The translations under genes were made by a program, and so were the position numbers. Source: Chloroflexota bacterium (GTDB lineage Bacteria > Chloroflexota > Anaerolineae > UBA4142). From it: a stretch of 62,797 nucleotides of DNA. The notes under the pieces are model-generated. The model did not search any database. It worked only from the letters and a program-made list of their open reading frames with translations, and was not told where the DNA came from. Location: assembly GCA_016219275.1 (NCBI GenBank), contig JACRBM010000002.1:1-62797 (forward strand), read 5' to 3'. Positions 42,301 to 50,465 of this stretch are shown here, piece by piece (position 1 is the first letter of the stretch; each line of letters starts with the position of its first letter).

Positions 42301-43073
42301 GATCGAAACCGGGGGAAGGCGGACAACTGCCGAGCCACAAAGTCACCGCCGAGATCGCGGCGATTCGTTACAGCCAACCTGGGATCGCGTTGATTTCGCC
42401 GCCGCCACATCACGACATTTACAGCATCGAAGACCTGGCGCAGTTGATCTACGATTTGAAGCGCATCAATCCGCGCGCGCGCGTCTCGGTGAAACTTGTC
42501 GCCGAGTCCGGCGTCGGCACGATTGCCGCGGGCGTCGCGAAAGCGTTCGCCGACATTGTGCAGATCAGCGGACATTCCGGCGGCACCGGCGCGTCGCCGC
42601 TCAGTTCGATCAAGCACGTCGGCGCGCCTTGGGAAATCGGACTCGTCGAAACGCAACATGTGCTCGTCGCGAATGATCTGCGCGGGCGCGTGCGGATTCG
42701 CGTGGACGGCGGATTCAAGACCGCGCGGCACGTCATCGTCGCGGCGTTGCTGGGCGCGGACGAATTTTCGTTCGGCACCGCGCCGCTCATCGCGAGCGGA
42801 TGCGTGATGGCGCGCGCGTGTCATCTCAACACCTGTCCGACCGGCATCGCGACGCAAAAAGAGGAACTGCGAAAAAAGTTTCCGAATCAGCCGGAATGGA
42901 TTATGGCGTTCTTCCAATTTCTCGCCGAAGAGACGCGCGAATATCTTGCCGCGCTCGGCGCGCGTTCGCTCGACGAGATCATCGGACGCGTCGAGCGATT
43001 GTCCATCGCGACGCGCCACACTTCGATGCCCGTCGGCGCGCCGAGCGAAATGGCGATGGCGATGGCGGAATAG
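39399..43073 (+). CDS. gltB: glutamate synthase large subunit lacking the GXGXG domain
   Basis: 1224 residues. A 34-residue propeptide precedes Cys35 (AACGTGFITHL), the expected N-terminal nucleophile of the amidotransferase domain. The central domain and the FMN barrel follow (SKPGEGGQLPSHKV, SGHSGGTGASPLSS, VDGGFKTARHV), with the 3Fe-4S cysteines in CVMARACHLNTCPTG. The protein stops where the GXGXG domain would begin; that domain is a separate gene 28 bases downstream. Around residues 455-485 (nt 40765-40850) an in-frame insertion of dispersed-repeat words reads EEQGSKGAEE...LLHSTSAPLL. Confidence 0.93.
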   Translation: MQTDSASSATNWHVPQRVHIAATDLPATLAERAACGTGFITHLSAQPAHAIVRDALSIVARLAHRGAVSADGRTGDGSGILTQIPHTLFARELESRATKIPARGDLGVGMLFLPRDESHARAKSIIARAFESRAIPLLAWREAPIDLDALGEHARKTRPQIEQVIVARPAHLDGDAFERALFLARKEIERRAREQELRVYVSSLSARTIVYKGLFVASQLPRFYRDLADPLYESAFALFHQRYSTNTFPTWERAQPFRMLCHNGEINTLQGNLAWMRAREPFLASEMWSHESLAPIIDTDGSDSAMLDNALELLTLSGRDAAHAQMMLMPEAWEKVQDMPAHWKAFYRYHATLMEPWDGPAAVAFSDGRVVGMTLDRNGLRPARYLVTDDGLVVASSEAGALEVDPGRVIEKGKLGPGQMIVADLARGELWHNERVKDFYASRAPYGEWLDANIRTLSAEEQGSKGAEEITSPLLHSTSAPLLTLHAAFGYTDEELGVIVKPMANDGAEPIGSMGDDTPHAVLSDFERPLYHFFRQRFAQVTNPPIDPLREELVMSVRAILGARGNVLTEAPAHARVLELASPILTDDQLDTIRARNDAFPHATLDATFDARDPDALERAVGRVCREAQRAAENGETILILSDRAISATRAPIPMLLAVSAVHHHLLRIGKRWRTSLIAEVGDARDVHQFACLIGFGANALNPYLALASARAASKKDLVADRAEENFVHAAEKGILKIMSKMGIATLDAYHGAQIFEIIGIDHAVVARNFPGTPAHVGGIGLRVIAQKVLEHHAHAFHRASTHLKNYGFFKYKKDGEHHTYNPPVVQTLHAAVRTPGALNGGFREAFAKYRDYVSAVHTRTTEISDHLDIAFGNAIPISRVEPASAIIQRFSAAAMSHGALSLEAHIAMTEALNRLGAKSNSGEGGEAPARYNSSANSRIKQVASGRFGVTPAYLMSADELQIKMAQGSKPGEGGQLPSHKVTAEIAAIRYSQPGIALISPPPHHDIYSIEDLAQLIYDLKRINPRARVSVKLVAESGVGTIAAGVAKAFADIVQISGHSGGTGASPLSSIKHVGAPWEIGLVETQHVLVANDLRGRVRIRVDGGFKTARHVIVAALLGADEFSFGTAPLIASGCVMARACHLNTCPTGIATQKEELRKKFPNQPEWIMAFFQFLAEETREYLAALGARSLDEIIGRVERLSIATRHTSMPVGAPSEMAMAMAE

Positions 43074-43100
43074 AGGTTGGAAATTGGAGATTGGAAACGC
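43072..43100. repeat. intergenic GGTTGGAAATTGGAGATTGG repeat (partial)
   Basis: Directly after the gltB stop come tandem TTGGAAATTGGAGATTGG words, a half-copy of the hairpin at 7080-7161, ending one base before the next start codon. Confidence 0.7.
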
Positions 43101-43101
43101 G

Positions 43102-43971
43102 ATGTTTGAGATTGAGATGCAAGAACCACGAATGGATTTGACCGGATTACTGAGCGACCCCGACCCGACTGGCGCGCAACCGCGCCGCAACATCTTGGCG
43201 CGCAACGATCCACTGCCGTCCGAGACGCTCGACGACGAATTGTTCGCCGCCGTGTTGCGCACGATCCAGAATCGCGCGTCCATTGCGTTGGAACGCGCGA
43301 TTCGGAATACCGATCGCACGGTTGGCGCGCGCATCGCCGGTGAAATCGCGCGGTCGTACGGCGACCCAGGATTGCCGCGCGATTCGATTCGCGTGACGTT
43401 GCGTGGAAGTGCGGGGCAAAGTTTCGGCGCGTTCTGCATCAACGGTTTGCATCTCACGCTCATCGGCGAGGCGAACGATTACGTCGGCAAAGGCATGGCG
43501 GGCGGCGAGATTGTGATTCGCGTGCCGGAAACCGCGCGGTACGCCTCAAACGAGAACGCGATTCTTGGCAACACAGTGTTGTACGGCGCGACCGGCGGCG
43601 CGTTGTTCGCGGCGGGCGTCGCGGGCGAACGCTTTGCGGTGCGGAACAGCGGCGCGGTCGCCATCGTCGAAGGCGTCGGCGATCACGGGTGCGAGTACAT
43701 GACCGGCGGTGTGGTCGTGGTGTTGGGGCAGACCGGGCGCAATTTTGGTGCGGGGATGTCGGGCGGCATCGCGTACGTGTACGATCACACGCGCACGTTG
43801 GAGAAACGACTCAACGCGCAACTCGTTGCGATGCAACGCGTCACGGACGACGCGCGTCTACGCGAGTTGGTCGCGCAGCACGCGGAGAAAACGGGAAGCG
43901 CGTGGTCGCGCGGCATACTCGAACGGTGGAGCAAATCACTTGAGGAATTTTGGCAGGTGAAGCCAAAGTAA
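43102..43971 (+). CDS. glutamate synthase GXGXG-domain protein
   Basis: 289 residues. The beta-helix repeats with GxGxG-like turns are visible: GEANDYVGKGMAGGEIVIRVPE, GATGGALFAAGVAGERFAVRNSGA, GDHGCEYMTGGVVVVLG and NFGAGMSGGIAYVYD. It supplies the C-terminal structural domain missing from the preceding GltB. The ATG at 43102 is chosen because upstream codons belong to the end of gltB in another frame. A terminator follows directly. Confidence 0.92.
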   Translation: MFEIEMQEPRMDLTGLLSDPDPTGAQPRRNILARNDPLPSETLDDELFAAVLRTIQNRASIALERAIRNTDRTVGARIAGEIARSYGDPGLPRDSIRVTLRGSAGQSFGAFCINGLHLTLIGEANDYVGKGMAGGEIVIRVPETARYASNENAILGNTVLYGATGGALFAAGVAGERFAVRNSGAVAIVEGVGDHGCEYMTGGVVVVLGQTGRNFGAGMSGGIAYVYDHTRTLEKRLNAQLVAMQRVTDDARLRELVAQHAEKTGSAWSRGILERWSKSLEEFWQVKPK

Positions 43972-43975
43972 AATG

Positions 43976-44013
43976 CAACGCGCTGGATGTTGGATCCAGC
44001 GTGTTGTTATTTT
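43976..44013 (+). terminator. intrinsic terminator after glutamate synthase operon B
   Basis: Stem CAACGCGCTGGA / TCCAGCGTGTTG with loop TGTTGGA is followed by TTATTTTTAC. Confidence 0.85.
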
Positions 44014-44032
44014 TACTAGACGGTATTCGGAA

Positions 44033-44103
44033 TAAGCAACCACAGATTTCACGGATTGCACAGATTATTTTTTTTCTGTGAAATCCGTGCAATCCGTGGT
44101 TCA
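44033..44103. repeat. intergenic ACCACAGATTTCACGG/CCGTGCAATCCGTGG hairpin repeat
   Basis: AACCACAGATTTCACGGATTGCACAG is mirrored by CTGTGAAATCCGTGCAATCCGTGGTT around a T run. A further pair, CACAGAGCGCACAG and CTGTGCT, follows at about 44143-44193. It fills the gap before the permease promoter. Confidence 0.8.
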
Positions 44104-44215
44104 ATAGTTGTTCGTTTGTTTTTCCGGATAACGCCTATTTTTCAACACAGAGCGCACAGGTTTTTCTTTTTGCGTCCGCTGCGCCTCTGTGCTAATAACG
44201 CCCTCCACCTTTTCT

Positions 44216-44243
44216 TTGACATTCCCACACATCGTTCTATAAT
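44216..44243 (+). promoter_or_regulatory. consensus promoter, probably leaderless
   Basis: TTGACA, a 16-nt spacer, TATAAT. The predicted start of transcription (about 44250) coincides with the ATG at 44251 and no ribosome-binding site is present. Confidence 0.78.
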
Positions 44244-44250
44244 CGCGCGT

Positions 44251-45237
44251 ATGAACACAATCACCGTATCGTTGCGAAAATTCATCGCGCGACAAAACGC
44301 ACTGGGAACGTTGTCATTTTGGACGTTTGCCGCGCTTGCTTCGCATTCGGCGTGGGGCACGTATCCAGTGTTCACGCGCTATTTGCAGACGATCAGTCGC
44401 GTGCCCAGTTTGTCGCTCAACGGCTTTGCCAACGTCATCGTCCTGTTGTTCTTTGTTATACTTTTCGCGCGACGCATCAACTGGCAAGTGTTTCGCCGTC
44501 GCTCGTTGTGGCTGTTCGCGCTGATCGTCGTGCTGCGCTCGACGACGAATTTGTTTTCGACGCGGTACACGCTCGCGATGTACGTCCAGATCATCACGAT
44601 GACAACGCCGTTCATCATCGCATTGCTCGGCGTGACACTGTTACGCGAGCGACTCGTGCCGTACACCGGGCGCGCACTGATGCTGTCGGTCATCGGCACG
44701 TTGTTGATGGTCGTCGGCGATCCGTTTCACGCGGGTGCAGACCTCGCGCTCAAATCGTCCGACTGGCTGGGCATCGGTCTCGCGTTGGCGAGCGCGTTTT
44801 TTCTCGCGCTGTACATGGTGCTCATTCGCCGTTCCGTTCAACGCGACATCTCGCCCGAATCGTTGTTGGTGATGCAAGCCGGCGCACTCGCGGTGACGAT
44901 GACGATGACGAGCGCGCTTGTTGGCGAGGACTGGTCGCGTTGGCAAACGCTGGCGTGGGGCGACTGGGCAGTGTTCGCCGCGTTCGTGAGTGTGACCATC
45001 ATCGCGGGCAGTGTGTTTCAAATGTCATCACTCAAACATCTCAAGGCGGCGTTCTTCAGCAGTCTGATGCCGTGGCGATTCGTCATCACGTTCTTGCTCG
45101 CGACCGTGATGCTGGGCGAGCGCATCACGTCGGCGTGGCAGGCGCTGGGGATGTTCGTCGTGTTCGCGACGATCACGTGGTACGTGTGGAAGCAGAATAC
45201 GCAAAGCAAGATAAATCACGACGCGCCGGTGGAATGA
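44251..45237 (+). CDS. EamA/DMT superfamily transporter
   Basis: 328 residues with about ten membrane helices in two EamA halves. The first half includes NLFSTRYTLAMYVQIITMTTPFIIALLGVTLLRERL and the second FQMSSLKHLKAAFFSSLMPWRFVITFLLATVMLGERI, the typical helix 4-5 signature seen in each half. Such proteins export or import metabolites such as amino acids or nucleotides. It has its own consensus promoter and converges on the NTPase gene. Confidence 0.9.
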   Translation: MNTITVSLRKFIARQNALGTLSFWTFAALASHSAWGTYPVFTRYLQTISRVPSLSLNGFANVIVLLFFVILFARRINWQVFRRRSLWLFALIVVLRSTTNLFSTRYTLAMYVQIITMTTPFIIALLGVTLLRERLVPYTGRALMLSVIGTLLMVVGDPFHAGADLALKSSDWLGIGLALASAFFLALYMVLIRRSVQRDISPESLLVMQAGALAVTMTMTSALVGEDWSRWQTLAWGDWAVFAAFVSVTIIAGSVFQMSSLKHLKAAFFSSLMPWRFVITFLLATVMLGERITSAWQALGMFVVFATITWYVWKQNTQSKINHDAPVE

Positions 45238-45256
45238 TCGGCGCGTTGTTTGTTTT
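45221..45256. terminator. intrinsic terminator between convergent genes
   Basis: Stem ACGCGCCG / CGGCGCGT with a 10-base loop is followed by TGTTTGTTTTA on the plus strand; it overlaps the 3' end of the permease gene. Confidence 0.75.
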
Positions 45257-46559
45257 ACTTCTTGATCAAACTCTTGAGGAATTCTACCCCTGCTTTGATT
45301 GCACCGGGTGGAATTTTGCTTGCAATGTCTTTTAGTCTTGTGAATTCGTCTTTGGTGATCGGTCCCATAAATTCCCAGCCCTGAATTGAATCAAAGTCCT
45401 TTGTAGTCCGCAATCCGGTTACTACATTCTCCATCAACCAAGTCACGATTCCTGCCGATGCCACGCGCCAATTTTCACCCAGCCACGCTACTGAGTTTGG
45501 TGCCGGTTCTGATTCAACGATACCAAGTTCGCGCAAGTGACGCAATTCAGGTCCGAACCGTTCCAGTTTGCCAAGTTTGCCAATGTCAAATGAGCGACCA
45601 TCCGCGTAGCCGCGATATTCAGCAAGTGCGAGAAGAAACAACGCACGTTTTTCTTCATCGGTGAGGTGTCGCCAGAAGTCGGCAAAGTGTGCTGCGGCGC
45701 GTTGGTGAAAGAGCGCGGTCGTGTTGGCATAACGTGCGTCGCCCACGTCGCCGTTCGCAATCACGTCGTAGAGCGATGCGCCCGCGACCTGGATGAGAAA
45801 CGGCTGTCGTCCTGCAAGCGAAAAGAGCCAATCGAAATCGGTAGACGAAAAACGAATTTTGGCATCGCCGCGTGCGAGTGTCGCTTCGAGCAGTTGTTGC
45901 GCGTCCTCGCGTGCAAATGGAAGCAGGCGAACTTCGATGCTGTTGTTGAAGAATGGCGAACCGAACGGGTTGAGTTCGTGGCTCTTGCGATTCATCTGCG
46001 CGACTGACATGCGGCTTGCGGTGATGATCGCCAAGCCATCGGTACGTGTAGCGAAGGAACGCAACGCGCCAAAAAATTCTGCCTTGTTAAAGTTAGGATG
46101 ATTGAGAAGCGTATCGAACTCGTCAATCAGCAAAACGACACGCCGTTCTTGTTTCGCCAGTAGTTTGAACATCGCTTCGAGCGTGAACGATCCGAAATCG
46201 TTTTGTGCGACGATCTCGCACTGCTGTTTCAACTCGTCGCCGTCGGTAATCTCGCCGACGCGCGTTAGCACAAATTGCCAAAAATCGTTCGGCGTGAAAT
46301 TCGTGGATAGCATTTCGCAATCAATTTCGGTGCATAGTTGTTGCTCCGAAACTTTGCCAAACCACTCACGCCGCACACTTTCCTCGCAGAGATAACGCAG
46401 GAGTGACGATTTGCCGATGTGCGGCTCGCCGACAATCGCGCTACTTTCGCCGTTCGCGAGGCGCGAGAACAGCGTTCGAATTTCGGTGCGCCGACCGATG
46501 TGTTGATTCGATGGAACCGGTTTGCCGTAGAGGAAGGGATTCAATTGATTATTAAACAT
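45255..46559 (-). CDS. STAND/AAA-type NTPase
   Basis: 434 residues. Walker A GEPHIGKSS (44-52) and Walker B VVLLIDEFD, then sensor-like ITASRMS and a winged-helix-like region. The C-terminal tail (from about 390) is a short helical domain. The start at MFNNQLNPFLYGKPV is preferred to one 11 codons up because of a GAGG site and the conserved NPFxYG-type opening. The gene lies 70 bases after the AAA-TPR protein and is probably co-transcribed. Such ATPases act as signal or defence switches, but no effector is recognised. Confidence 0.8.
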   Translation of the reverse strand: MFNNQLNPFLYGKPVPSNQHIGRRTEIRTLFSRLANGESSAIVGEPHIGKSSLLRYLCEESVRREWFGKVSEQQLCTEIDCEMLSTNFTPNDFWQFVLTRVGEITDGDELKQQCEIVAQNDFGSFTLEAMFKLLAKQERRVVLLIDEFDTLLNHPNFNKAEFFGALRSFATRTDGLAIITASRMSVAQMNRKSHELNPFGSPFFNNSIEVRLLPFAREDAQQLLEATLARGDAKIRFSSTDFDWLFSLAGRQPFLIQVAGASLYDVIANGDVGDARYANTTALFHQRAAAHFADFWRHLTDEEKRALFLLALAEYRGYADGRSFDIGKLGKLERFGPELRHLRELGIVESEPAPNSVAWLGENWRVASAGIVTWLMENVVTGLRTTKDFDSIQGWEFMGPITKDEFTRLKDIASKIPPGAIKAGVEFLKSLIKK

Positions 46560-46628
46560 CTTTGCCTCAGCAACAGGATCAACAAGGACCATTGTGTGGG
46601 TAATTGTGTCTGGTAATTTCAGATTCGC

Positions 46629-49130
46629 TTACAGGAACTTGCGAGATTCTGAACCCCATTGAATAATCCATAGAAATGCAACACTGTTTATCAAGCTGAA
46701 TCCAATATAGAACCCAATAGATTGACCAAATACAAGATAAGTCACCAAGCCCATAATTCCTGCTACTGCCATGCTGGCTGATGCAAAAAAGAAAACTATG
46801 AGAAGTAAAATTAGGTTAATAACAAACCAATTGTTTCCATCGTCTAGGAGAGCGCAGTTGCGGGAAGATAGATCGTTTTCGACCAAGAGTATGCCGGACG
46901 AAACGCCAAGGATGCCAAAGAATGCTATACTATTAGAGACTTCAATTGAGGCGAGGTACCAAGAAGAAATGAATCTATCTGCAACGGATGAGAGAACGCC
47001 ACCTGCCAAAGAATAGAAGGCGATATGGAGCATGATAACAATTCCAATTCGCGATAAAGTGCGAGGACGTACCCGCCGACGCCTCTCTGCTTCATGTTTC
47101 TGTGCCAGTTCTTCTAGCTTCAGTTGTTCTTCTCTCTTTCTGTGCTCGATAACCGCGTTTTGTCTTCTTTCAAATTCCTCTTTCTCTTTCGATTGTTCTC
47201 GTGGATCAGACACACCTCTTTCGGACAAGATTGCTTTGGTAAGCATTTGGGCGGCATCTTTGTAGTCAGGACGAACGTAGATAACATTGGCAAAAGCCCG
47301 TTGTGCATCAGATTCCTTGCCTTGTTGCATTGCGCCTAACCCTTCGGAATATTGTCGTGCAATCTCCTGTTCCTGCTTTGATCTTTCCAATCCGTCTTGC
47401 CAACGTTCCTCTTTGGGATCCGCTTCAACAAGCCGCTGATACACGGTAATAGCCGCTTCCCATTCTTCGCCTTGTGTTAGTTTTTCTGCCAATGCGACTT
47501 GTTGCTCAAGTTCGCGTTTCCGCAAAAGTATATCTACCTGAGCAACTCTTTCTATTGCTTTTGCCTCTGTAAAGGCAGTGCGTGCAGTTTCTAGATCAGC
47601 GTCAGCAAGTGCAATTTCACCACGCTGTATCCACATCGCAATGCGACGTTCCATTGCCTCTCTGCTGTTTGGAGAAATAGTTAGGATACGGTCATAATCC
47701 CTCACCGCGTTTTCGAAAAGTTCCCTTGTGGTTGCTCTTTGCAATAGTGCTCGCTCAAGTGCAACACGACTCCCAGCATCATCAATCTTGTACGCTTCTT
47801 CCAATTCCCGCACCGCGTCATCAAACTTGCCTTGCGCGCGATAAATATCGCCAAGCAACAATCGCGCCTTCAAATGATTTGGGTTGACATTGAGCGCGCT
47901 TTGCAATTGTATAATCGCACTTTCCAAATCACTGCGCCGGTAAAATCCGGTTGCGCCTTGGTAAAGTGTTTCCGCAAGCGGCACAACGCGATCCAACTCA
48001 TCTTTTACCTTGGGCAATGGCTTTCGCTCAACGACCCACCGTCGCAACAACTCGACAAAGAACTTGGAGCCACCATCGATCTGTTTGAGCATCTCCCGCT
48101 CGACGAGCGTTTTCGGCGCGAGTTCCAATTCGCGGATCAGAATGCGAATGCCTTGCGTTTGCAAAATCGAGGTCAACCGGTCATCGGTGATAACGGTTTG
48201 CTCGTCCGTGCCGGACGCAATCACGGAAAAGATGACGCGTTCAGCGGGCGGCAAGCCATCCCAAATCCATTCGAAAATATTCTCGCCGGCTTCCAACACC
48301 TTTGGCACAATCTCGTCCACATCAGCGGGCGTGATTTCAACGCGTAGCGGTTCGTTCGCGTACGCGCGCTCGAACAAAAGTTGGCAAATCAATTGTGTAA
48401 AGTACGGATGCCGCGCGGTCAAGTCTAACACACGTGTTACCGCGGCGTTGGTGAAATACAACAGGTGATCGCGCTCAGCGGTGCGAACAAGTGCACGCGC
48501 AGCTTCATTGTCCAAAACGGAAACGCGATAAAACCGCGATGCTTTGAATGCCGACTTGAACTCGATGCTCAATTCTTCTGCCTTGCGTCCGACAACGAAC
48601 ACAAAAGCCAGTCGCGGTTCATTTGTCATCAAATCACGCAGATATGGAAAGAACGCAAACGCGGCAGAGGTCGGCGCAAGTTTTTCTTCCGCACCAACGT
48701 TTAACACATCGAATTCATCGAATAGTAGAACCAAGCGGTTATCGCCGAGCGTGGTGTAGACCGTCGGCAAAAATTTGTCGCGAAAGCCACGCCCTTCGTT
48801 GTCAAAATCGGTGCGCGCAAGTTGGGGTAAACGCAATTCTTGTGCGATCGTCGCGGCAAGCTCAAACGAAACTTCCGCGAGCGATTTACGCGCGCGATCC
48901 ATCAAATCGAAATAAACGGGAACGAAATGGGAGGAAGCCAGGCGCGAACGAAGGTTGAGCAGGATAGACGTCTTGCCAATACGTCGCTGACCAAAGAGGA
49001 CAACCGAATTTTGGTCAGGTGAGGAAAGCACAGTTTCGACGACGCGGAATACATCCTCGCGTCCGAAGAAACCGCGCGGGTCGCCAAGTGCTTTACCGGC
49101 AATGTACGGATTGCGGGGTGGGGTAGGCAT
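46629..49130 (-). CDS. STAND/AAA-type NTPase with TPR repeats and C-terminal membrane domain
   Basis: 833 residues. Walker A GQRRIGKTS (47-55) and Walker B LVLLFDEFD (133-141) define the NTPase. TPR-like repeats run from about 390 to 640 (LESAIIQLQSALNVNPNHLKARLLLGDIYRAQGKFDDA is typical), followed by a charged coiled coil (about 650-700) and about four membrane helices in the last 120 residues. This suggests a membrane-bound sensor or scaffold. The 3' part has lower GC than the rest. Its first 67 bases are repeated at 54366-54432. Confidence 0.85.
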   Translation of the reverse strand: MPTPPRNPYIAGKALGDPRGFFGREDVFRVVETVLSSPDQNSVVLFGQRRIGKTSILLNLRSRLASSHFVPVYFDLMDRARKSLAEVSFELAATIAQELRLPQLARTDFDNEGRGFRDKFLPTVYTTLGDNRLVLLFDEFDVLNVGAEEKLAPTSAAFAFFPYLRDLMTNEPRLAFVFVVGRKAEELSIEFKSAFKASRFYRVSVLDNEAARALVRTAERDHLLYFTNAAVTRVLDLTARHPYFTQLICQLLFERAYANEPLRVEITPADVDEIVPKVLEAGENIFEWIWDGLPPAERVIFSVIASGTDEQTVITDDRLTSILQTQGIRILIRELELAPKTLVEREMLKQIDGGSKFFVELLRRWVVERKPLPKVKDELDRVVPLAETLYQGATGFYRRSDLESAIIQLQSALNVNPNHLKARLLLGDIYRAQGKFDDAVRELEEAYKIDDAGSRVALERALLQRATTRELFENAVRDYDRILTISPNSREAMERRIAMWIQRGEIALADADLETARTAFTEAKAIERVAQVDILLRKRELEQQVALAEKLTQGEEWEAAITVYQRLVEADPKEERWQDGLERSKQEQEIARQYSEGLGAMQQGKESDAQRAFANVIYVRPDYKDAAQMLTKAILSERGVSDPREQSKEKEEFERRQNAVIEHRKREEQLKLEELAQKHEAERRRRVRPRTLSRIGIVIMLHIAFYSLAGGVLSSVADRFISSWYLASIEVSNSIAFFGILGVSSGILLVENDLSSRNCALLDDGNNWFVINLILLLIVFFFASASMAVAGIMGLVTYLVFGQSIGFYIGFSLINSVAFLWIIQWGSESRKFL

Positions 49131-49178
49131 TCTTGCTTCAACTCCAATCCGAGTTTGAGAGCGAGCTAACCTAAACCT

Positions 49179-49213
49179 ATTTTACCACGTTTCTTGTGCC
49201 AAAACAAAAGACC
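49179..49213 (-). promoter_or_regulatory. promoter of the AAA-TPR gene, shared with the DUF433 gene
   Basis: Read on the minus strand the block contains TTGTTT, about 17 nt, then TGGTAAAAT (extended -10). The same 35-bp block, with three differences, lies at 54880-54914 in front of the DUF433 gene. Confidence 0.55.
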
Positions 49214-49239
49214 CTTGAAGAAAAATCTCCAAAGGTCTT
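49208..49239 (-). terminator. intrinsic terminator after the M20 peptidase gene
   Basis: The inverted words AAGACC and GGTCTT enclose an A-rich loop, with an A run (T run on the minus strand) at the distal end, immediately after the peptidase stop codon. Confidence 0.6.
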
Positions 49240-49240
49240 G

Positions 49241-50401
49241 TCACCGTATCGCCGCGCGAATCAATTCCCGATACGCGCGTTCTCCCATCGCCAATTCCTC
49301 CACTGCGATCCATTCATCCACGATGTGCGCTTGCTCGATGGAGCCAGGTCCGAGAATGAACGTGGGGATGCCACACGCCGCGCTCGCGGACGCGTTTGTG
49401 CCGAATGGCGCGGCGAATGTTTCGCCGGGCAATCCTGCCGCGCGCAACGCGTCGCACAGCTTGCCGACCCAGGTTTCATTCGCGCGCCAGCCCGCGATGA
49501 AATCCAACGTGGCAAGCATCGCGCCGGTGTAACACCTCTGCGCGAGCTCGTCGAATTCCCAAGTGATACCCGCGATTCCGGCAACGATGTCGTTCCACTG
49601 CGCGCCGATGTGTTCGCGCGATGCTTCGGGGAGCATTCGCTCGACGAAGCGCGCGTGGCACGCGTGCGGCACAAACCCGGCGCCGGGAAGCGGCTCGGAT
49701 ACGATTTCGGTCAACTCGATGATGCTACGTCCGAGTTGGGGATCGCTTGGCAACTCTAACGCGCGCACGCGATTAACGACCTCAAGCATTTTGTAGACCG
49801 CGTTGTCACCCAGTTCCGGACGCGACGTATGTGCGCTCTTACCGCGCGCGTGAACGACGATACCCGCGCGTCCTTTTTGCGCGACGCCAAGTTTCAGTTC
49901 GGTCGGTTCGCCGACGATGACGAAATCGGCGGGGTGTTGATCGAGAATGTGCGCGAACGCCGCGCCAGTGAGATTTTCTTCGCACACGGATGCGGAGACG
50001 ATGATTTGTCCGGCGAGTTCAGCGCGTGGGATGCTTGCCGCCGCGCAAATCATCGCAGCGAGTGGTCCCTTGTCGTCGCACGCACCGCGTCCCCAAACTT
50101 TTCCGTCGGCGAGTTCACCGCTGAACGGATCGCGCGTCCACTCATCGCGATTCGTCACCGGGACGACATCGAGATGCGCGTCGAGCAAGATCGTTTTGCC
50201 GGGACGCGCGCCGCGTCGAATGGCAATCACATTGCCGTACGTGTCGGCGCGAACGTCGTCGAAACCCAGGTCGCGCAGCGCGCGTGCGGCAATGTCCGCC
50301 GCGAGTTTCTCATCGCCGGAAAAACTGGGGACGCGGACAAGTTGCTGGCAGAGGGAGAGAACAGAGGGCGCGAGTTTCTTCATTTTCTTCATTTCCTTCA
50401 T
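49241..50401 (-). CDS. M20 family metallopeptidase/deacylase
   Basis: 386 residues. The dinuclear zinc site is visible in LLDAHLDVVPV (first His and Asp), WGRGACDDKGPLAAM (bridging Asp) and the general base pair CEEN; a dimerisation domain lies in the middle and the last His is in AHIVDEW. Relatives include acetylornithine deacetylase, succinyl-diaminopimelate desuccinylase and YgeY-type hydrolases; specificity is open. The first residues (MKEMKKMKK) are encoded by a dispersed repeat, so the true start may be any of three ATGs. It precedes a peptide transporter. Confidence 0.88.
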   Translation of the reverse strand: MKEMKKMKKLAPSVLSLCQQLVRVPSFSGDEKLAADIAARALRDLGFDDVRADTYGNVIAIRRGARPGKTILLDAHLDVVPVTNRDEWTRDPFSGELADGKVWGRGACDDKGPLAAMICAAASIPRAELAGQIIVSASVCEENLTGAAFAHILDQHPADFVIVGEPTELKLGVAQKGRAGIVVHARGKSAHTSRPELGDNAVYKMLEVVNRVRALELPSDPQLGRSIIELTEIVSEPLPGAGFVPHACHARFVERMLPEASREHIGAQWNDIVAGIAGITWEFDELAQRCYTGAMLATLDFIAGWRANETWVGKLCDALRAAGLPGETFAAPFGTNASASAACGIPTFILGPGSIEQAHIVDEWIAVEELAMGERAYRELIRAAIR

Positions 50402-50465
50402 TTCCCTCGCGTGTGATGAAAAGGAAATCAGGGAAATGATGGAAACGAGGGAAAGGGGAAACGGC
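50383..50465. repeat. intergenic TTTCCTTCATTTCCC/GGGAAATGATGG hairpin repeat
   Basis: Words TTCATTTTCTTCATTTCCTTC are mirrored by GGAAATCAGGGAAATGATGG. It provides the start region of the M20 gene and lies next to the permease stop codon. Confidence 0.75.
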
